A stretch of DNA of 64,000 nt from Glandiceps talaboti (taxonomy: Eukaryota > Hemichordata > Enteropneusta > Spengelidae): NCBI RefSeq assembly GCF_964340395.1, contig NC_135551.1, positions 13,149,503 to 13,213,502 on the forward strand, given 5' to 3'. Position 1 is the stretch's first letter, and every line of letters starts with the position of its first letter. The position numbers and the translations under genes are program-made. Below, one piece after another: positions 22,945 through 34,543 of the stretch. The notes under the pieces are model-generated. The model did not search any database, was not told the origin of the DNA, and saw only the letters and a list, made by a program, of their open reading frames with translations.

Positions 22945-24059
22945 AACGATATATGCTTGTATGCTGCTTCAGAGCGCAAATATCAACAACAGAAATTCAA
23001 TACTATGGAGCGACTGCAAAAGACGTACTGCTCCATGAAGAGCGCCCTCTTATAAGTACTGTTTACCATGTTGACAGTTTTTCATTTCTGCCATAGAGGG
23101 CACTGTCCATGATTGAACTGGGCAGGACACCTAGTATTTTGTGCTATTTAATCTAGTTCCAGTATACGGATTTATACTGTTCTGAAAGGCTCTATATATT
23201 TTGGAAGTTTTTTCATGTGCTGTGTGATATGATCTGTGATTATCTGTTCCATACGTTTGCATACAATACTGGTAAGACTTACTGGTATATAGTTACTGGC
23301 TAATTTCCGATTTTTTTTTGTAGATGGTTGATATTCGTCCTTGTTTCCACATTGGTGGTACCTCCATATTTTGTAATGATGTTTGATAGATAATAGGAAG
23401 TGGAATAGAAAGTTCCTCTGCTAATACCTTAAAAACATTGGATGCATGAATCTGAGGCATGTGACTTGTCTGGTTTTAATTTCAAGAGTACTTCTCTCAC
23501 CCGTTCTCTTGTTATATTCAGTTCTGGTATTGGATAAATAAGTTATTTTTTTAACTGTTAGACATGGAATATTCCCGTGTGGTTCAACTGTGAACACACT
23601 CGAAAAAAGAGTCTGGAGGTACCTGAGCCATCTTTGAATCTGAACTTGTTAGTGGAGAGTTCGTGTTATTTGGGTCGGTGTATCTCTTTTTGACTTGATA
23701 CATTTCTAAACTGCCTTTGGGTTCTCCCTTACATACTTAACTAAGTTTTGTTCAAAGTTCCTTCTTATTTTCCTTGTAAGAGTTTTAACCTGGTTACGTG
23801 TTCTACAGTACTCTTGATAAACCTTCATATCTCTGGATTCCATATATCTTTTCCATATAGTGTATGCTTCCTTTTTATTTTTCTTATGGGGATTTTATCC
23901 ATACGTATGTTTCTCTTCTTAAATCCACAGCTGTCTATTTCTTTTGTGTGGAACGCATTTATCATCTAACTATTTTACAGTATCTGTTAATATTTCACAT
24001 TGTTCGTTAACATCATTTTTGTGGTCTTTAAATTGTTCCCTCCAGTCAGTGAAGCACTT

Positions 24060-24640
24060 AAACTAAAAATGGATAACTGAATGGTCACTTTTGCCAATAG
24101 GACTATGGTAGTTTAATGCCTGAATCATGGCTTGCTCATTTGTGAGAATTAGATCCAGCACGCTGTGTGCATTATTGATACGGTTCCTTGTAGGGTTTGC
24201 AATATGCTGGTGAAGATAACCATCTCTTAGGCATGTTATAACTCTAAATTCTCCATTATTTGTGGTCAGATTTAGTACTCCAGAACCTCCAGTTTATATC
24301 TGGGTAGTTGAAATCTCCCATAATCAACAGGTGGCTATGTCTATGTTTTATAGTTTCTACTATTGTCTTAGTTTTGCAAATGCTTTCCATAGTTGTGCTT
24401 GGACTTCTACAGATGCATCCATCCAAGTAGTTTATCCTTCGAGTTCAGTTGTACTTCTGCCCATACCGATTATTGACAATAAATGTTCACGGCATATGAG
24501 CTTGCTTGAAGAGGTTTATTTATGTATGTATTTCTATCATTTAAATTACAGTGAAAAATGTCATAATCTTCTAAAGTCATTTCAGCTACATTTATTAGAA
24601 ATTTTGTTTGTTTTGGTCTCACTTCTGTTATACCAATACT
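24060..24640 (-). pseudogene. LINE AP endonuclease
   Basis: The distal block reads RINNAHSVLDLILTNEQAMI, then QALNYHSPIGKSDHSVIHF. 'LDLILTN' and 'GKSDHS' are the substrate and catalytic His blocks of LINE AP endonucleases. The proximal part is heavily shifted. Confidence 0.75.
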
Positions 24641-24841
24641 CTTGGCTTTTGGACTTGGACTATCAGCTTGAATTCACCCCATTTGTTTAGCAAGCTGTCA
24701 GTATTGCTATAAGTACATTGCATAAGGTTCTTGATTTCCTGTTCTTACTTCTTCTATCCTTGGAGCAAGTCTCACTATTTTTCTTGCCCACGGAGGTCTT
24801 CCCACTCTGAACATCTACTTCCCCTGAGAATCTTCTTCCTT

Positions 24842-25709
24842 TTATTTTGGCTTCAGCGTGGAGTTTTTTGTACTCTTCTCCCTCTGTCTGTGTAATGTCA
24901 TGAGAAACTGTAAACTCACTAAATGGTAGTTCAGCTCCTCGCAGGTAAGGCAGGTTTCTAAATAATCTCTTGTTGGTTTAAGTGTCACTAAAAGACACAA
25001 ACAGGGTGCGTGTACTCTTCCTTCTTTTTTCCAAGTCTGTCTTCTTGGGGTTAACATCTAAATCACATACTTCATTACATAGCTTATGTACCATTTCCAT
25101 GTTCTCCTTCATTCTCTCTTCTCTCAAGTTTGTCTTGGGTCCTGGTATATTATAAATAATAATGTTGGGTTCTTTGACTCTTCTTTCGTTAATTTATTTC
25201 ACAGTCTTAATTTTCTCATTTGATTTGCTAGTAGTCTCTTGAATACTAGGGTTTCCTAATTCTGTGAGTTCTTCATGTATTATATCTTTAATTTAACTTA
25301 CTTCACATTTCTGCTGTAGTTTATTATCACGTCCATCCAAACGATCATTGATTCCTTGGACCTCTGATTCCAGCTTAGTTTGATTCATTTGAAAGTTTGC
25401 CACCATCCTAAGTATATTTCCAGCAGTTGAAAAGCATGTTTTACAATACCAATATACTGTGCTTGCTTCCCCTAGTTTGGATATAGATTCGAATACTTGC
25501 TTTGATATTTGCTGTCATGAGCAATGAAAGTAAAAATTACAAAGGTCACATTTAATTTCAGAGTGACTATCCAATACCATTAGGTTATAGCTCCCACAGT
25601 GGATGGGGTCATTTCTATCCTTGGAGGGTATTATATGTTTGTCTGTGTTGTTGACACTTGAAGTGGTACTTCCTTTATGAGTTGATTTGCGTGGGTTAGC
25701 AGTCGCCAT
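24842..25709 (-). pseudogene. LINE ORF1 with PHD-like zinc finger
   Basis: MATANPRKSTHKGSTTSSVN opens the frame. At residues about 38-64, CGSYNLMVLDSHSEIKCDLC and then NFYFHCS give a Cys4-His-Cys pattern of PHD type, known from CR1 ORF1 proteins. After frame breaks, RTLFVSF, NLPYLRGAELPFSEFTVSHD and ITQTEREEYKKLH-like sequence form the C-terminal domain. Confidence 0.7.
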
Positions 25710-26015
25710 CTTGTTTTACTACACGTTGTGTGCACAACAATTCAAAAAAGATTTTACCAAGTTCTGTCGCAAATTAATTTCAATCAGAGAAAGAAGTGTT
25801 CCATCCGCGATTCTTCTACTGCATCTTGTTCTGTGGTCTGAGAATGAGTCGAAGTGAGTCGTCATTATTTACAGCCGGGGGTTGGCCATGAAGGAATCCG
25901 AGTTGGTGAAAGTGGTACTTCCATTATAGGTCGACTTGCGTGGGTTAGCAGTCGCCATCTTGTTTATTACACGTTGTGCACAACAATTCAAAAATGATTT
26001 TACCAAGTTCTCTAA
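25684..26015 (-). repeat. Tandemly repeated 5' segment of the LINE
   Basis: About 85 bp at 25684-25765 (TGCGTGGGTTAGCAGTCGCC, ATCTTGTTTT, ACACGTTGTG, CACAACAATTCAAAAA, GATTTTACCAAGTTCT) recurs at 25927-26010 with few changes, a period of about 245 bp. The repeat spans the ORF1 start and its upstream sequence, so the 5' untranslated region looks like a pair of tandem monomers. Confidence 0.7.
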
Positions 26016-26314
26016 GAAGAAGTCAAATTAACTTCTCCAAGTCCGTCAAGCCCAAAGTACACCTTTATCTATATTGCCAGTACTATTTAACTACAAACTA
26101 ACAATGTTCTTTGAAATCCCGGAGCCATAGGAGCATTTTGAGGCTCCTCTTACTTGTCTAACAACAGTGCCCTCCTACACCAATTTATTAACGACACATT
26201 TGTACTTGAGTCTCTATTCCTATACAGTTCAAGTGGGAGTATGCAAAAATTATTCTACATACCGTTTATATAATATATATATTATTGACTATTATATCAT
26301 TATTAGTTTTTCCG

Positions 26315-26383
<69 letters not shown>

Positions 26384-26384
26384 G
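26315..26384 (+). repeat. (TCTG)n microsatellite
   Basis: About 17 TCTG units. A shorter tract of the same unit lies at the matching boundary in the second copy (62709-62751). Confidence 0.95.
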
Positions 26385-26823
26385 ACTGATTAATGTCTCA
26401 TGATCACTACTCCTCGAATACTATTGCATATCTTAAGCATACTGGTTTCTCTTATTACAAAGGATAATTGAACACTGTATCATTGAAAACTCTTTTGAGA
26501 CTTTCAACCCTGTTGTGTATCTTTTTCATCAAATTTCAGCAAGCACTTTCTACAGTATATCATTCTTTTCGTTCACCATGTTTGATTTCAATATTTTGAT
26601 GTCACCTTACTTCAGACCCAAACATAATCAGCTTGAAATCCTAAAGATGTAAGTGTATATAGATCTAATTGGATGCATTTATGTATGTATTTACATATAT
26701 ATTAATTAATCTAGATATCATTATAGGAAAGTGTTTGTAGAAAGTCAAACAGTATCACACAACATTTACGATCTTCAAATTAATGGGCAATCACAAATTC
26801 ATTTTGCTGTTAATGATGATAAT

Positions 26824-26829
26824 TTTATT
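26824..26829 (-). terminator. Likely polyadenylation signal of gene B
   Basis: AATAAA on the minus strand about 205 nt after the gene B stop codon. It is kept at the same place in gene C (63284-63289). Confidence 0.5.
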
Positions 26830-27032
26830 AATACCGAAAACCAAAATCATAGACGTTAATTAAACTAACAATAAGACAATATAAATTACCTAATCAATTT
26901 TTTAAAGATTGATGTTTAATTAATAAATAGATAACCACCACCAATACAATACAACTATTAATTCGCAGATAATGTCTTCAAATCGTTTGAACGTGGCCTG
27001 GGTAGATTTTCTGGTTCTGGTCTTCTGATTGT

Positions 27033-27048
27033 TCACTTATTGGTGCAT
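27033..27048 (-). CDS. Gene B exon 11: last codons and stop
   Basis: Acceptor TTTTTTCCTAG precedes a very short coding end: one base that completes an Arg codon, then CTNK and TGA. It enters in phase 2, as the previous donor requires. The same acceptor and the same four residues occur in gene C at 63480-63495. No transmembrane segment or GPI signal follows, unusual for a ZP protein. Confidence 0.68.
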
Positions 27049-27467
27049 CTAGGAAAAAACCCAGAAAAGAAATCCAATGAAATTCGGCGTTCTGGGTATG
27101 ATTATTATATTATGAAAATAATAGCGACATAAGCGACGCTGTCATAACAAGTCGAAGATGATTATTTACAAAACCTGTTTATCATGACGGTTTATTCGCA
27201 GAACAATATGGGTATACATGTCAAAGCTTGAGTTAAGAGAGGTATAAGTGAACTAATTGCATTGAGGACGTTTACTCATATTTCAAGTACCACACAACTG
27301 ATGACGTAGTTGCACGCTGTTGTGATGTAGAATGACCAGAATACAAACGTCTTATTTAGTGTTGAAAGATTGTATTTGTCCTCTGTGCTTATTGGTAGCA
27401 ACCTGGTGGTAATATCGGGCATAATAATATTTTATGTTAAAAAAGAACAAGCTATCAAACAACACAC

Positions 27468-27568
27468 CTTTCCCCTTGAGTGAAAGTAAACGGACCATGG
27501 GTTATGAAGGAATTCGTAGATCCAGTAGTTATTTCACCAAGTTCTCTTTTGAGTCCATTCACACATCC
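27468..27568 (-). CDS. Gene B exon 10: end of ZP domain and post-ZP tail
   Basis: Acceptor TTTTATAG, donor GTGTGT; phase 0 in, phase 2 out. It encodes GCVNGLKRELGEITTGSTNS, then FITHGPFTFTQGE. The Cys is the last of the ZP-C module. LKR is a possible basic cleavage site, weaker than the usual RxRR. THGPFTF resembles the hydrophobic patch that in ZP proteins holds the polymerisation-blocking propeptide. Confidence 0.8.
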
Positions 27569-28071
27569 CTATAAAAGAGTGAATGGGAAGAGATTTATAA
27601 CCCTTTAATGACTTGGTTTATGTAACTCTTTGTAGTTACACCTTAAATATAGGTTGTCAGGCATTAAATGTTTGTAATATAGTTTGACGTATGAAATATT
27701 AATTTTGTGTATTGTATACTGGATTATTCATCATAAATACTTAATTGCAAATACCAATCGATATGGTATTGAAACATGCAAATTCTTGGTAAAGACGATA
27801 TCAGAGCGAAAGCTTTAAAAGTACGTAAATTCGAAATAAAGTCTGCAGGCAATAAGTACGTATTTACATATCATATAAAAGAATGATAATCGGCTGTAAC
27901 TGATATTCACAAATCTGTGAACAATACATATCTGATGTGACTTGTACTAGTTACAAAGTAATAATATACCACAGAACAGAAAGTTGAATCTCTTACAGTG
28001 ATCTAAGATCACTGTTCAATGGCTATATAGGTATATTCAATATTATTAATTTATTAATTGGACTAGTTTGA

Positions 28072-28212
<141 letters not shown>

Positions 28213-28257
28213 AAAGAGATGTTATAGGTTCTTTTCTGTGGTTATTTTAGTACATAC

Positions 28258-28438
28258 CAGGTCACAGGGTGTTCCCACGTCATCTATTATGCATACCCTA
28301 ATAGAGCAATGTAGGTACAGGTCAGTATCATCCGCAACAGTCACTCCCTGAAGAACGTCCGAGATATCCACACAAAACAGTTTCTCCAACGCATTTCCAG
28401 AGAATTGCTCATAACCAGCCACACCAGCACTTAGGCAG
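28258..28438 (-). CDS. Gene B exon 9: ZP-C module
   Basis: Acceptor TTTTTTTCAG, donor GTATGT; phase 2 in, phase 0 out. It encodes CLSAGVAGYEQFSGNALEKL, FCVDISDVLQG and then DLYLHCSIRVC with TPCDL. The 'vylhC.v.vC......C' block is the most recognisable signature of the ZP C-terminal half. Confidence 0.88.
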
Positions 28439-29191
28439 CTGAAAAAAACATACATAGCCATTTTAGTATTGAGTGGTTTGATAATGGGGTGTGTAGTACA
28501 CCGAGGGGGTAGTATCGAATGTGCTTATCACCACTTTCTTATGTTTTTTTCACTTTCCACAATCTAAATATTTCTTGTTCATGTTTTATTTCTGAGCCAA
28601 CCAAAACCTGTCATGTAGGTATGTATATGTTGTACCCAAACTGATAGACTGACTTACCAACTATTCCACTTACTTTAAGTGGTGATAGTTGAAAAAAAGT
28701 AATACCAAGCTTATGATATTGATGAAACAAGTATTTATAATGGTTTAAGATATATTTTATATTTCTTGTTATATAAAATATTTTGACTTGTAATAGCAAC
28801 AACAAAATCATCATCATCATCATCATCATCCTCAAAAACAACAAAATCGTCATCATTCCTGTCGCAAACTAATATAAAAACCTTAAGAGTTTTTCTTTAA
28901 GGTCTAAACGCATAGTGTTTCATTCGCCTTACACATGGAAGGCCCATAGCGACATGTAGACTTCGAATGCATCATAGATAAATGCTAACAATTAACCCAA
29001 GTGGACAACAACTAACAAAAAGATAAATAGGTAGATAAATATGTAGACAGACGAAAAAAAGAAAAAAAAGCAACAAATGAACACAAACAAATATAGAAAT
29101 AGACAAAGACACATAAGTAATCAAACATAAATAACTAAATAACTAAATTGATAAATGAATAAATAAATAAATGAATAAATAAAATAGTTGA

Positions 29192-29360
<169 letters not shown>

Positions 29361-29395
29361 AACAAATAATTTAACTAAAATGCCATTAGACATAC

Positions 29396-29650
29396 CTATC
29401 AGTAAGAATATCATATGACACTGAGCTAAGCCCAGGATCTGCACTGTCCGATATGAAACAGTTCTGCACTAACAGTTCCAGATTATAGTCATTGCTTTTA
29501 ACAACGATACCAAAGTATATGAAAGTGTCATCACATATTAAAATGGGGAAGTCAGTAGCAGCGTCTAAGGAACCAGTGAAGCTGTCGTTGCTGTAGAGTG
29601 TTGCTTCAACGGTGTATGTGCCAAATCCCAAGAAGTGAACGACGCTAGGA
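29396..29650 (-). CDS. Gene B exon 8: ZP-C module, first half
   Basis: Acceptor CTTACAG, donor GTATGT; phase 2 in and out. It encodes CPSVVHFLGFGTYTVEATLY, then FPILICDDTFIYFGIVVKSN and LELLVQNCFISDSADPG with SYDILTD. This is the strand pattern 'y.v...l...l.lfv..C.as....p...y.ii.d' of ZP-C. The junction to exon 9 restores DSC. Confidence 0.88.
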
Positions 29651-29724
29651 CTGTAAGATGAACAAAGAACATACTTCATTTAATCCAAAAGGCAATTGTA
29701 GACCTGTAATTTTGATAATCTTAA

Positions 29725-31492
29725 GAAACCGGTCAGCTTCTTCGGCCTGGGAGGGGGGGGGGGGGTTTGTAGGGGGGTCACCCTGTTTTTAAAATTGGCA
29801 GTTGGAGGGGGGGGGGGTCATTATGTTTTGGATTGTGATGGAACAAAAAATCCTTTTCTACAATGGCATATAGCCTTGTCTGAAATGTGGTACATGTAAA
29901 TATTTGTTCTTCTTACTGTTTCTTACATGAATTCTTTAATATTACTTATTAGTTCAAACATAACTATACATATACATATACATGTATTACCTAGCTACCA
30001 CACTAGTTACAGATCATGTAATTTAAATGCTTGGCTGTTTCACAATCAATACTTCACTTATATTGCACTTTTGGACAAAAGTGAACTTGAAGGTTTCGTA
30101 ATGTAATCTTCATAGATAGTTTATAAAAGAAGTTAATCTAAATTGTTCTACTCATCAGTGTGAACTTGTCAGAAGGGATTAATACACTTTCTATTTTGGA
30201 CACTACATGTTATTGACACTACAAATCACCACATCTCATCAGATTCCAGTTTCTATAATACACTAGGTATGACCACCTAAAGTTCTCTAACATACCGGTG
30301 ACTTTACTATACATGCAATATTAATGCCCCTATACCAATGTTACGGGCCCATTTTTATGTGACATGGGAAACTCTTTTAAAACTTACATTTTCGTTAGGT
30401 TTTCGAAACTTGGAAATATTACCTCAAAGGCTATGAATAACTTAACCATTACCTTAACAGAAGCAAAAAACTCCAGATCTGCCAGGGGGAAACCCCAAAG
30501 ACTCCCTCACCCCATCAGAGGTCACTCATACATTCAACCCACAATCAGATGCACCAACAACCTTTTTACTGTCATAATGGTATTAAACCTTTCATAAATA
30601 TTTTCACCCTATTCTAATTTGAGATGTCTTTTAAAGATGTGAAATGTTCGCCAAGATAGTCAAAAATTGCCTTAAACTCCAAATCTTCCCTACCAATGAT
30701 ACTACCATTAGATGTGCTGACCTTTACTGAATGTATATCATGATGCCATTTAACTTTTTGAACATATTTCAACCTTATGTAAGTTATAAAATAGTTTCTG
30801 ATACTTGATGGTGCTGCCTTCTAAAACGTGGATTAAGTTAATCCTTGAAAGGGTCTGAATAGCCTAAATTTTGGCTTTAAAAGTAAAAGTCCCCAGGGCT
30901 TCTAGAGGGAGACCCCCTGGACTCCCCACATATCCCAGTCTCAAACTCTTTCCCTCTTACTGTCAAGATGCTATCAAAGTATATTTCAAAAGTGTTTCAA
31001 CCCTTGGAAATTATTGTCTGAAAGGGTCTGAATAGTCTCAAAATTGACTTTTTATAGTAATAAACCTCCAGGGCTTCTAGGGGGAGACCCCCCTAGGACC
31101 CCCCCCCACCATAAGAGATGTACGTATTCCCTTTTCAAAGCTTTCTCCCTACCTTTCACTGTCGAGATGCTATTAAACTCCTTTTTGGAATATATTTATC
31201 CAGTGTAGTCAATAATTATAATTATGATAGTGCTAACCCGGGATCTTACAAAGTAGTTGCAAGACAGTCAAGCAGTTGACACTGAGTCACGATAAAAAAT
31301 ACTTGTCGTGTGAACATTATATATGGGGGGAGGAGGGGGTCATCATGTTTTAGAATTAAGTGATGGGGGGTAAGCCTGTTTTTGGCTTTACAGAGAGGGA
31401 GGGGGTTACTGACTTTTTGCTGGCTCGATTTAAGAATCCACCGCCCCCCCCCAGCAACCCCCCCCCCGAGGCTTGAGAAACTGACCGGTCCC
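29725..31492. mobile_element. Harbinger-like non-autonomous transposon 1
   Basis: Left end GAAACCGGTCAGCTTCTTCG then CCTGGGAGGGGG; right end, read on the minus strand, GGGACCGGTCAGTTTCTCAA then GCCTCGGGGGGG. TAA lies outside each end (29722-29724 and 31493-31495), the 3-bp target duplication typical of PIF/Harbinger. Long G runs lie just inside both ends. There is no transposase. It sits in gene B intron 7, so it is tolerated in the host transcript. Confidence 0.7.
30425..31190 (+). repeat. About 173-bp tandem units inside the Harbinger-like element
   Basis: The block GAAAGGGTCTGAATAG at 30846 recurs at 31019, each followed by CCAGGGCTTCTAG and GGGAGACCCCC then TACTGTC/CACTGTC GAGATGCTAT. 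A more diverged third unit lies near 30425-30595. Confidence 0.65.
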
Positions 31493-31913
31493 TAAATAGC
31501 ACATTTATGACAAATATGTTTTGTAAAGATAAGTGCGTCAAAGAACGTCATGAAGAAAAATAATTTAATCTAGGTTACCATTACAATTTCACTCCTGGAG
31601 GGCTTCTCTATTGATCGTTAGATGATTAGATATGCTAGACTAAATATCTTATAGATAATCACATTGACCTCTGAACACAATGTACTCTGTTTCAAAGTTG
31701 TATTTGCTTAAACCCATATGACCATAGGTAGAGCCAGACACAGGACTCAGGAGACATTAAAGGGAACGCCACTACAGGAAAAAGATGTACCTATTTCCTG
31801 GTATCAATTATCAAAGACTATCATTTCTTTCATTTACAGTAGAATATGTTGCCATGCATCTAAACTAAACAAATTGTTTTAGGGAATATATATTATAAAT
31901 ATTTGTCACTTAC

Positions 31914-32041
31914 CATGGATTGGCAACGATGTGAATGGGTGCAACATGGTATTCCACTGGATACAAACATGTCATTTCAATAATTTCTCTGTTTCCTGCA
32001 GAGACCATGTTACTGTAGCTGATGTTCCCATCTTGTAACTC
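31914..32041 (-). CDS. Gene B exon 7: ZP-N end and linker
   Basis: Acceptor TATATTAAG, donor GTAAGT; phase 0 in, phase 2 out. It encodes ELQDGNISYSN, then REIIEMTCLYPVEYHVAPIH. 'i.m.C.YP' is the fourth ZP-N cysteine block. The split codon with exon 8 makes a Cys. Confidence 0.85.
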
Positions 32042-32114
32042 CTTAATATAAGAAAATAATGACATGTAACACTCTATATCAAATATTTCTGTTTATTCTA
32101 CCCTTGTCAAATCC

Positions 32115-32262
32115 AACCATCCAACCAACCATCCATCCATCCATCCATCCATCCATCCATCAATCACTCCATCCATCCACCCACCAATCCATTCACCCAC
32201 CAAGCCAGTCATTCATATCTATCCATCCATCCTTGTATCCATCAATCCATCCATCCATCCAT
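32115..32262 (+). repeat. (CATC)n-rich microsatellite
   Basis: Imperfect CATC units, in intron 6 of gene B. Confidence 0.9.
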
Positions 32263-32411
32263 CTATTTATCAAGTCTTTTTGGAGAATGTTGACCTTTGA
32301 GTATGCAGCTGACTGTAATTTGACATTCGGAATATAATGTCATATCGTTTGGTTACAGATAATGATACTTTTAGAATGTTTAAAAACGGTGCTTGGCCTA
32401 TGACCTCTTAC

Positions 32412-32794
32412 CAAGGACATAGTCAAACAGTTATATAGCATGGTTCTAAACACAAATACACCATCCTCCATAGTTCCAACACAAGATGGATCATTCAGGT
32501 GGAATCCGGTTGCGTCTGTATCTCCAAGTTGGAATTTAGTGGCCATCCATTCCATGGAAACAGCTACAAACATTTCATTGGCATCACAGTGAATCTCGTT
32601 GGACGCTGGGTGAGATGTGTTTGGCTGGATGGTGGTTGTCTGACCGGTCGGTTGAGTGGTGACTGTTTGACTGGTCGGCTGAGTGGTGGGTGTCTGACTG
32701 GTCGGCTGAGTGGTGGTTGTCTGACTGGTCGGCTGAGTGGTGACCGTTTGACTGGTCGTCTGAGCGGCGGTGGTTACTGTCGTGGCCGGTGAGG
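32412..32794 (-). CDS. Gene B exon 6: Thr/Gln-rich stalk and ZP-N module
   Basis: Acceptor TTTCTAG, donor GTAAGA; phase 1 in, phase 0 out. Residues about 1-65 are a mucin-like stalk made of a ten-residue repeat (consensus TTQPTSQTVT), likely O-glycosylated. Then the ZP-N half starts: IHCDANEMFVAVSMEWMATK, a second Cys in LNDPSCVG, and a third in MLYNCLTMSL. Spacing fits the ZP-N disulfide set. This is the longest exon of the gene. Confidence 0.9.
32637..32765 (-). repeat. 30-bp coding minisatellite (TTQPTSQTVT stalk)
   Basis: About four to five tandem 30-bp units inside exon 6, nearly identical at the DNA level (unit contains CTGACTGGTCGGCTGAGTGG on the plus strand). Being a multiple of three, unit gain or loss would change stalk length without breaking the frame. 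Confidence 0.85.
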
Positions 32795-33175
32795 CTAGAA
32801 AGATAGGGGACAGCTTATTATATAAACAATGGTTGGTAATCATGAACCTAGGATTGTAAGATAGAAAAGACTGCCCAATGACATGTTTACTTTGAATTTG
32901 TTTTCATTTTATAGTGAATAACTGGAGCAGATATTATCTGTAGAGCGACTGTGATGGGAAATGAGATTGTGAACAACCACTGACGATATAAAAGCGAACA
33001 TTTACAACACAGATTAATGATGAATACATAATATACAACCTACCTGTCTGCCACTCTCTCTACTTACCTAATTACCTGACTACCTACTTATCTACCCACC
33101 CATCCATTCATCCATGACCCATCCACTCACCCACCCACCCATGTACGTACATGCTCATGCACTACGTACCGACTT

Positions 33176-33331
33176 ACTTATATCTACCTACCTACCTACC
33201 TACCTACCTACCTACCTACCTACCTGACTGCTTGTACATACATACATACATACATACATACATACATACATACACACACACACGTACGTACGTACATACA
33301 TACATACATACATACATACATACATACATAC
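33176..33331 (+). repeat. (CTAC)n and (ACAT)n microsatellites
   Basis: CTAC units to about 33231, then ACAT units with a CA and ACGT interruption, in intron 5 of gene B. Confidence 0.95.
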
Positions 33332-33434
33332 TCATCCAAAAGCCATAAAAACAGTAATGGACAAGGACATGCACGATAACGAAGTTGTCCTTCGAATTCG
33401 ACAAGTTTTTATGTTTGTCACCAGAAAGTCAAAC

Positions 33435-33535
33435 TTGCTATCGTCAGCTCTCTTATGTAACCTCTTACCCATTATCATGTTAATTACAGCTCTCTTATGT
33501 AACCTTTTACCCATTATCATGTTAATTAAAACAAA
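33435..33535 (+). repeat. About 42-bp direct duplication
   Basis: AGCTCTCTTATGTAACCTCT with TACCCATTATCATGTTAATTA occurs twice in a row (from about 33446 and about 33488). Intronic; no function suggested. Confidence 0.7.
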
Positions 33536-33860
33536 ATTCACCATAGAAAATCCATCATGTCAAAGAATCCGATATTTTCCCCAGAAGTTCAGTGTGAAAA
33601 CTATTAACCTGGCAAAGACTCGTACTGTAACAAAGTTACACTCCAAATTCGAACAGTATTTCCGTTTTTACCCACTCATCTGTTACTAACCCTAGTGCAC
33701 ATACGCATTGTCAAATCAATGAAGAAATTCTATATGGAAACTTGCTTTCTGCACAAGTCACTTTGCAGTGAAGTGGTTATAGAGCGAGCATGTCTTTGAA
33801 TAGATGGGTACAGACCTAGAAGTACTGTGTTCGAGACCAACCAAGGTAAAGGCGATTTTT

Positions 33861-33861
<1 letters not shown>

Positions 33862-33944
<83 letters not shown>
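33862..33944 (+). repeat. (CA)n microsatellite
   Basis: About 41 uninterrupted CA units in gene B intron 5. Confidence 0.98.
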
Positions 33945-33948
<4 letters not shown>

Positions 33949-34543
33949 GAATTACAGGTGCAGAATTAGGTGGTAGAACATGGTATTAGGGGGACAGTAC
34001 ATGATGTTACATCGAAATCGTAACAGTTGACGAGTTGGGGACAGTGCTATAGAAATGATTAACTTGATGAAGATAGTTTCATTACATACATACATACGTA
34101 CATACATGTATACATGTATACATTCAATCAGAAAGTACTAAGTTTGTTTTATGGTCGTTGTGCATGTTATTCACGACAATGGGTGTGTACTTAATTGGGT
34201 TTTCAGATTTGAAAACATGTATCAACATACTCGCAAACAACGTTGTATGAGTCCAAACACAAAATACGACGTTAATGCTAGTAGCTTTTTAGTGCTTGAT
34301 AGATAAATCTATGAAATGACATTTATGGATTATCTTAATTACGATAACAAACATCCTTATACAGTATGCGGAATGTCAGTTGAAATGTTCAAAATCACAT
34401 TGAATGTCACATTTTAACGCATGTGAATATACAGACGGAAAGTACCTGTTCCATATACTGAGAATGAAAAGTTCTTGGTCTGCTACTTACATCAAAGGTG
34501 TGTGATTCATGGGTATTCGCCAATGTACGTAAGTGATACTTAC

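Larger units (their letters stand above)
19870..22945 (-). mobile_element. CR1/L2-like LINE, minus strand, internally deleted
   Basis: From right to left: ORF1 (22944-22100), AP endonuclease (about 21890-21414), endonuclease-RT linker (21230-21030), then a deletion of the RT core, the RT C-terminal part (20868-20422), the ORF2 tail with the conserved 'WNNLPLD' block (20150-20090), and a 3' stem-loop at 19873-19914. The order and the ORF1 type fit a Jockey-superfamily element. Frameshifts throughout. Confidence 0.82.
23150..25720 (-). mobile_element. Second CR1/L2-like LINE, 3'-truncated
   Basis: From right to left: ORF1 with a PHD-like finger (25709-25515) and C-terminal domain (25080-24842), AP endonuclease (about 24640-24060), linker (23900-23740), and the start of the RT (about 23700-23190) with EVPPMWKQGRISTIYKK and SIPVSLTSIVCKRME. 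Sequence after the RT start is missing, so the 3' end was lost. Its ORF1 differs from that of the neighbouring LINE, so these are two families. Confidence 0.78.
26385..27620. repeat. Segmental duplication containing the gene B 3' end
   Basis: Matches 62873-64000 in order with small indels, from TGATCACTACTCCTCGAATA through the last two exons of the ZP gene. It is the right-hand evidence that gene C is a paralogue of gene B. Confidence 0.88.

Noticed and set aside
32499-32792. Plus-strand frame with repeats of Cys-Leu-Thr-Gly-Arg-Leu-Ser-Gly
   Set aside because: Antisense of the Thr/Gln-rich stalk in exon 6. The minus frame has splice sites in phase and ZP cysteines; the plus frame has neither.
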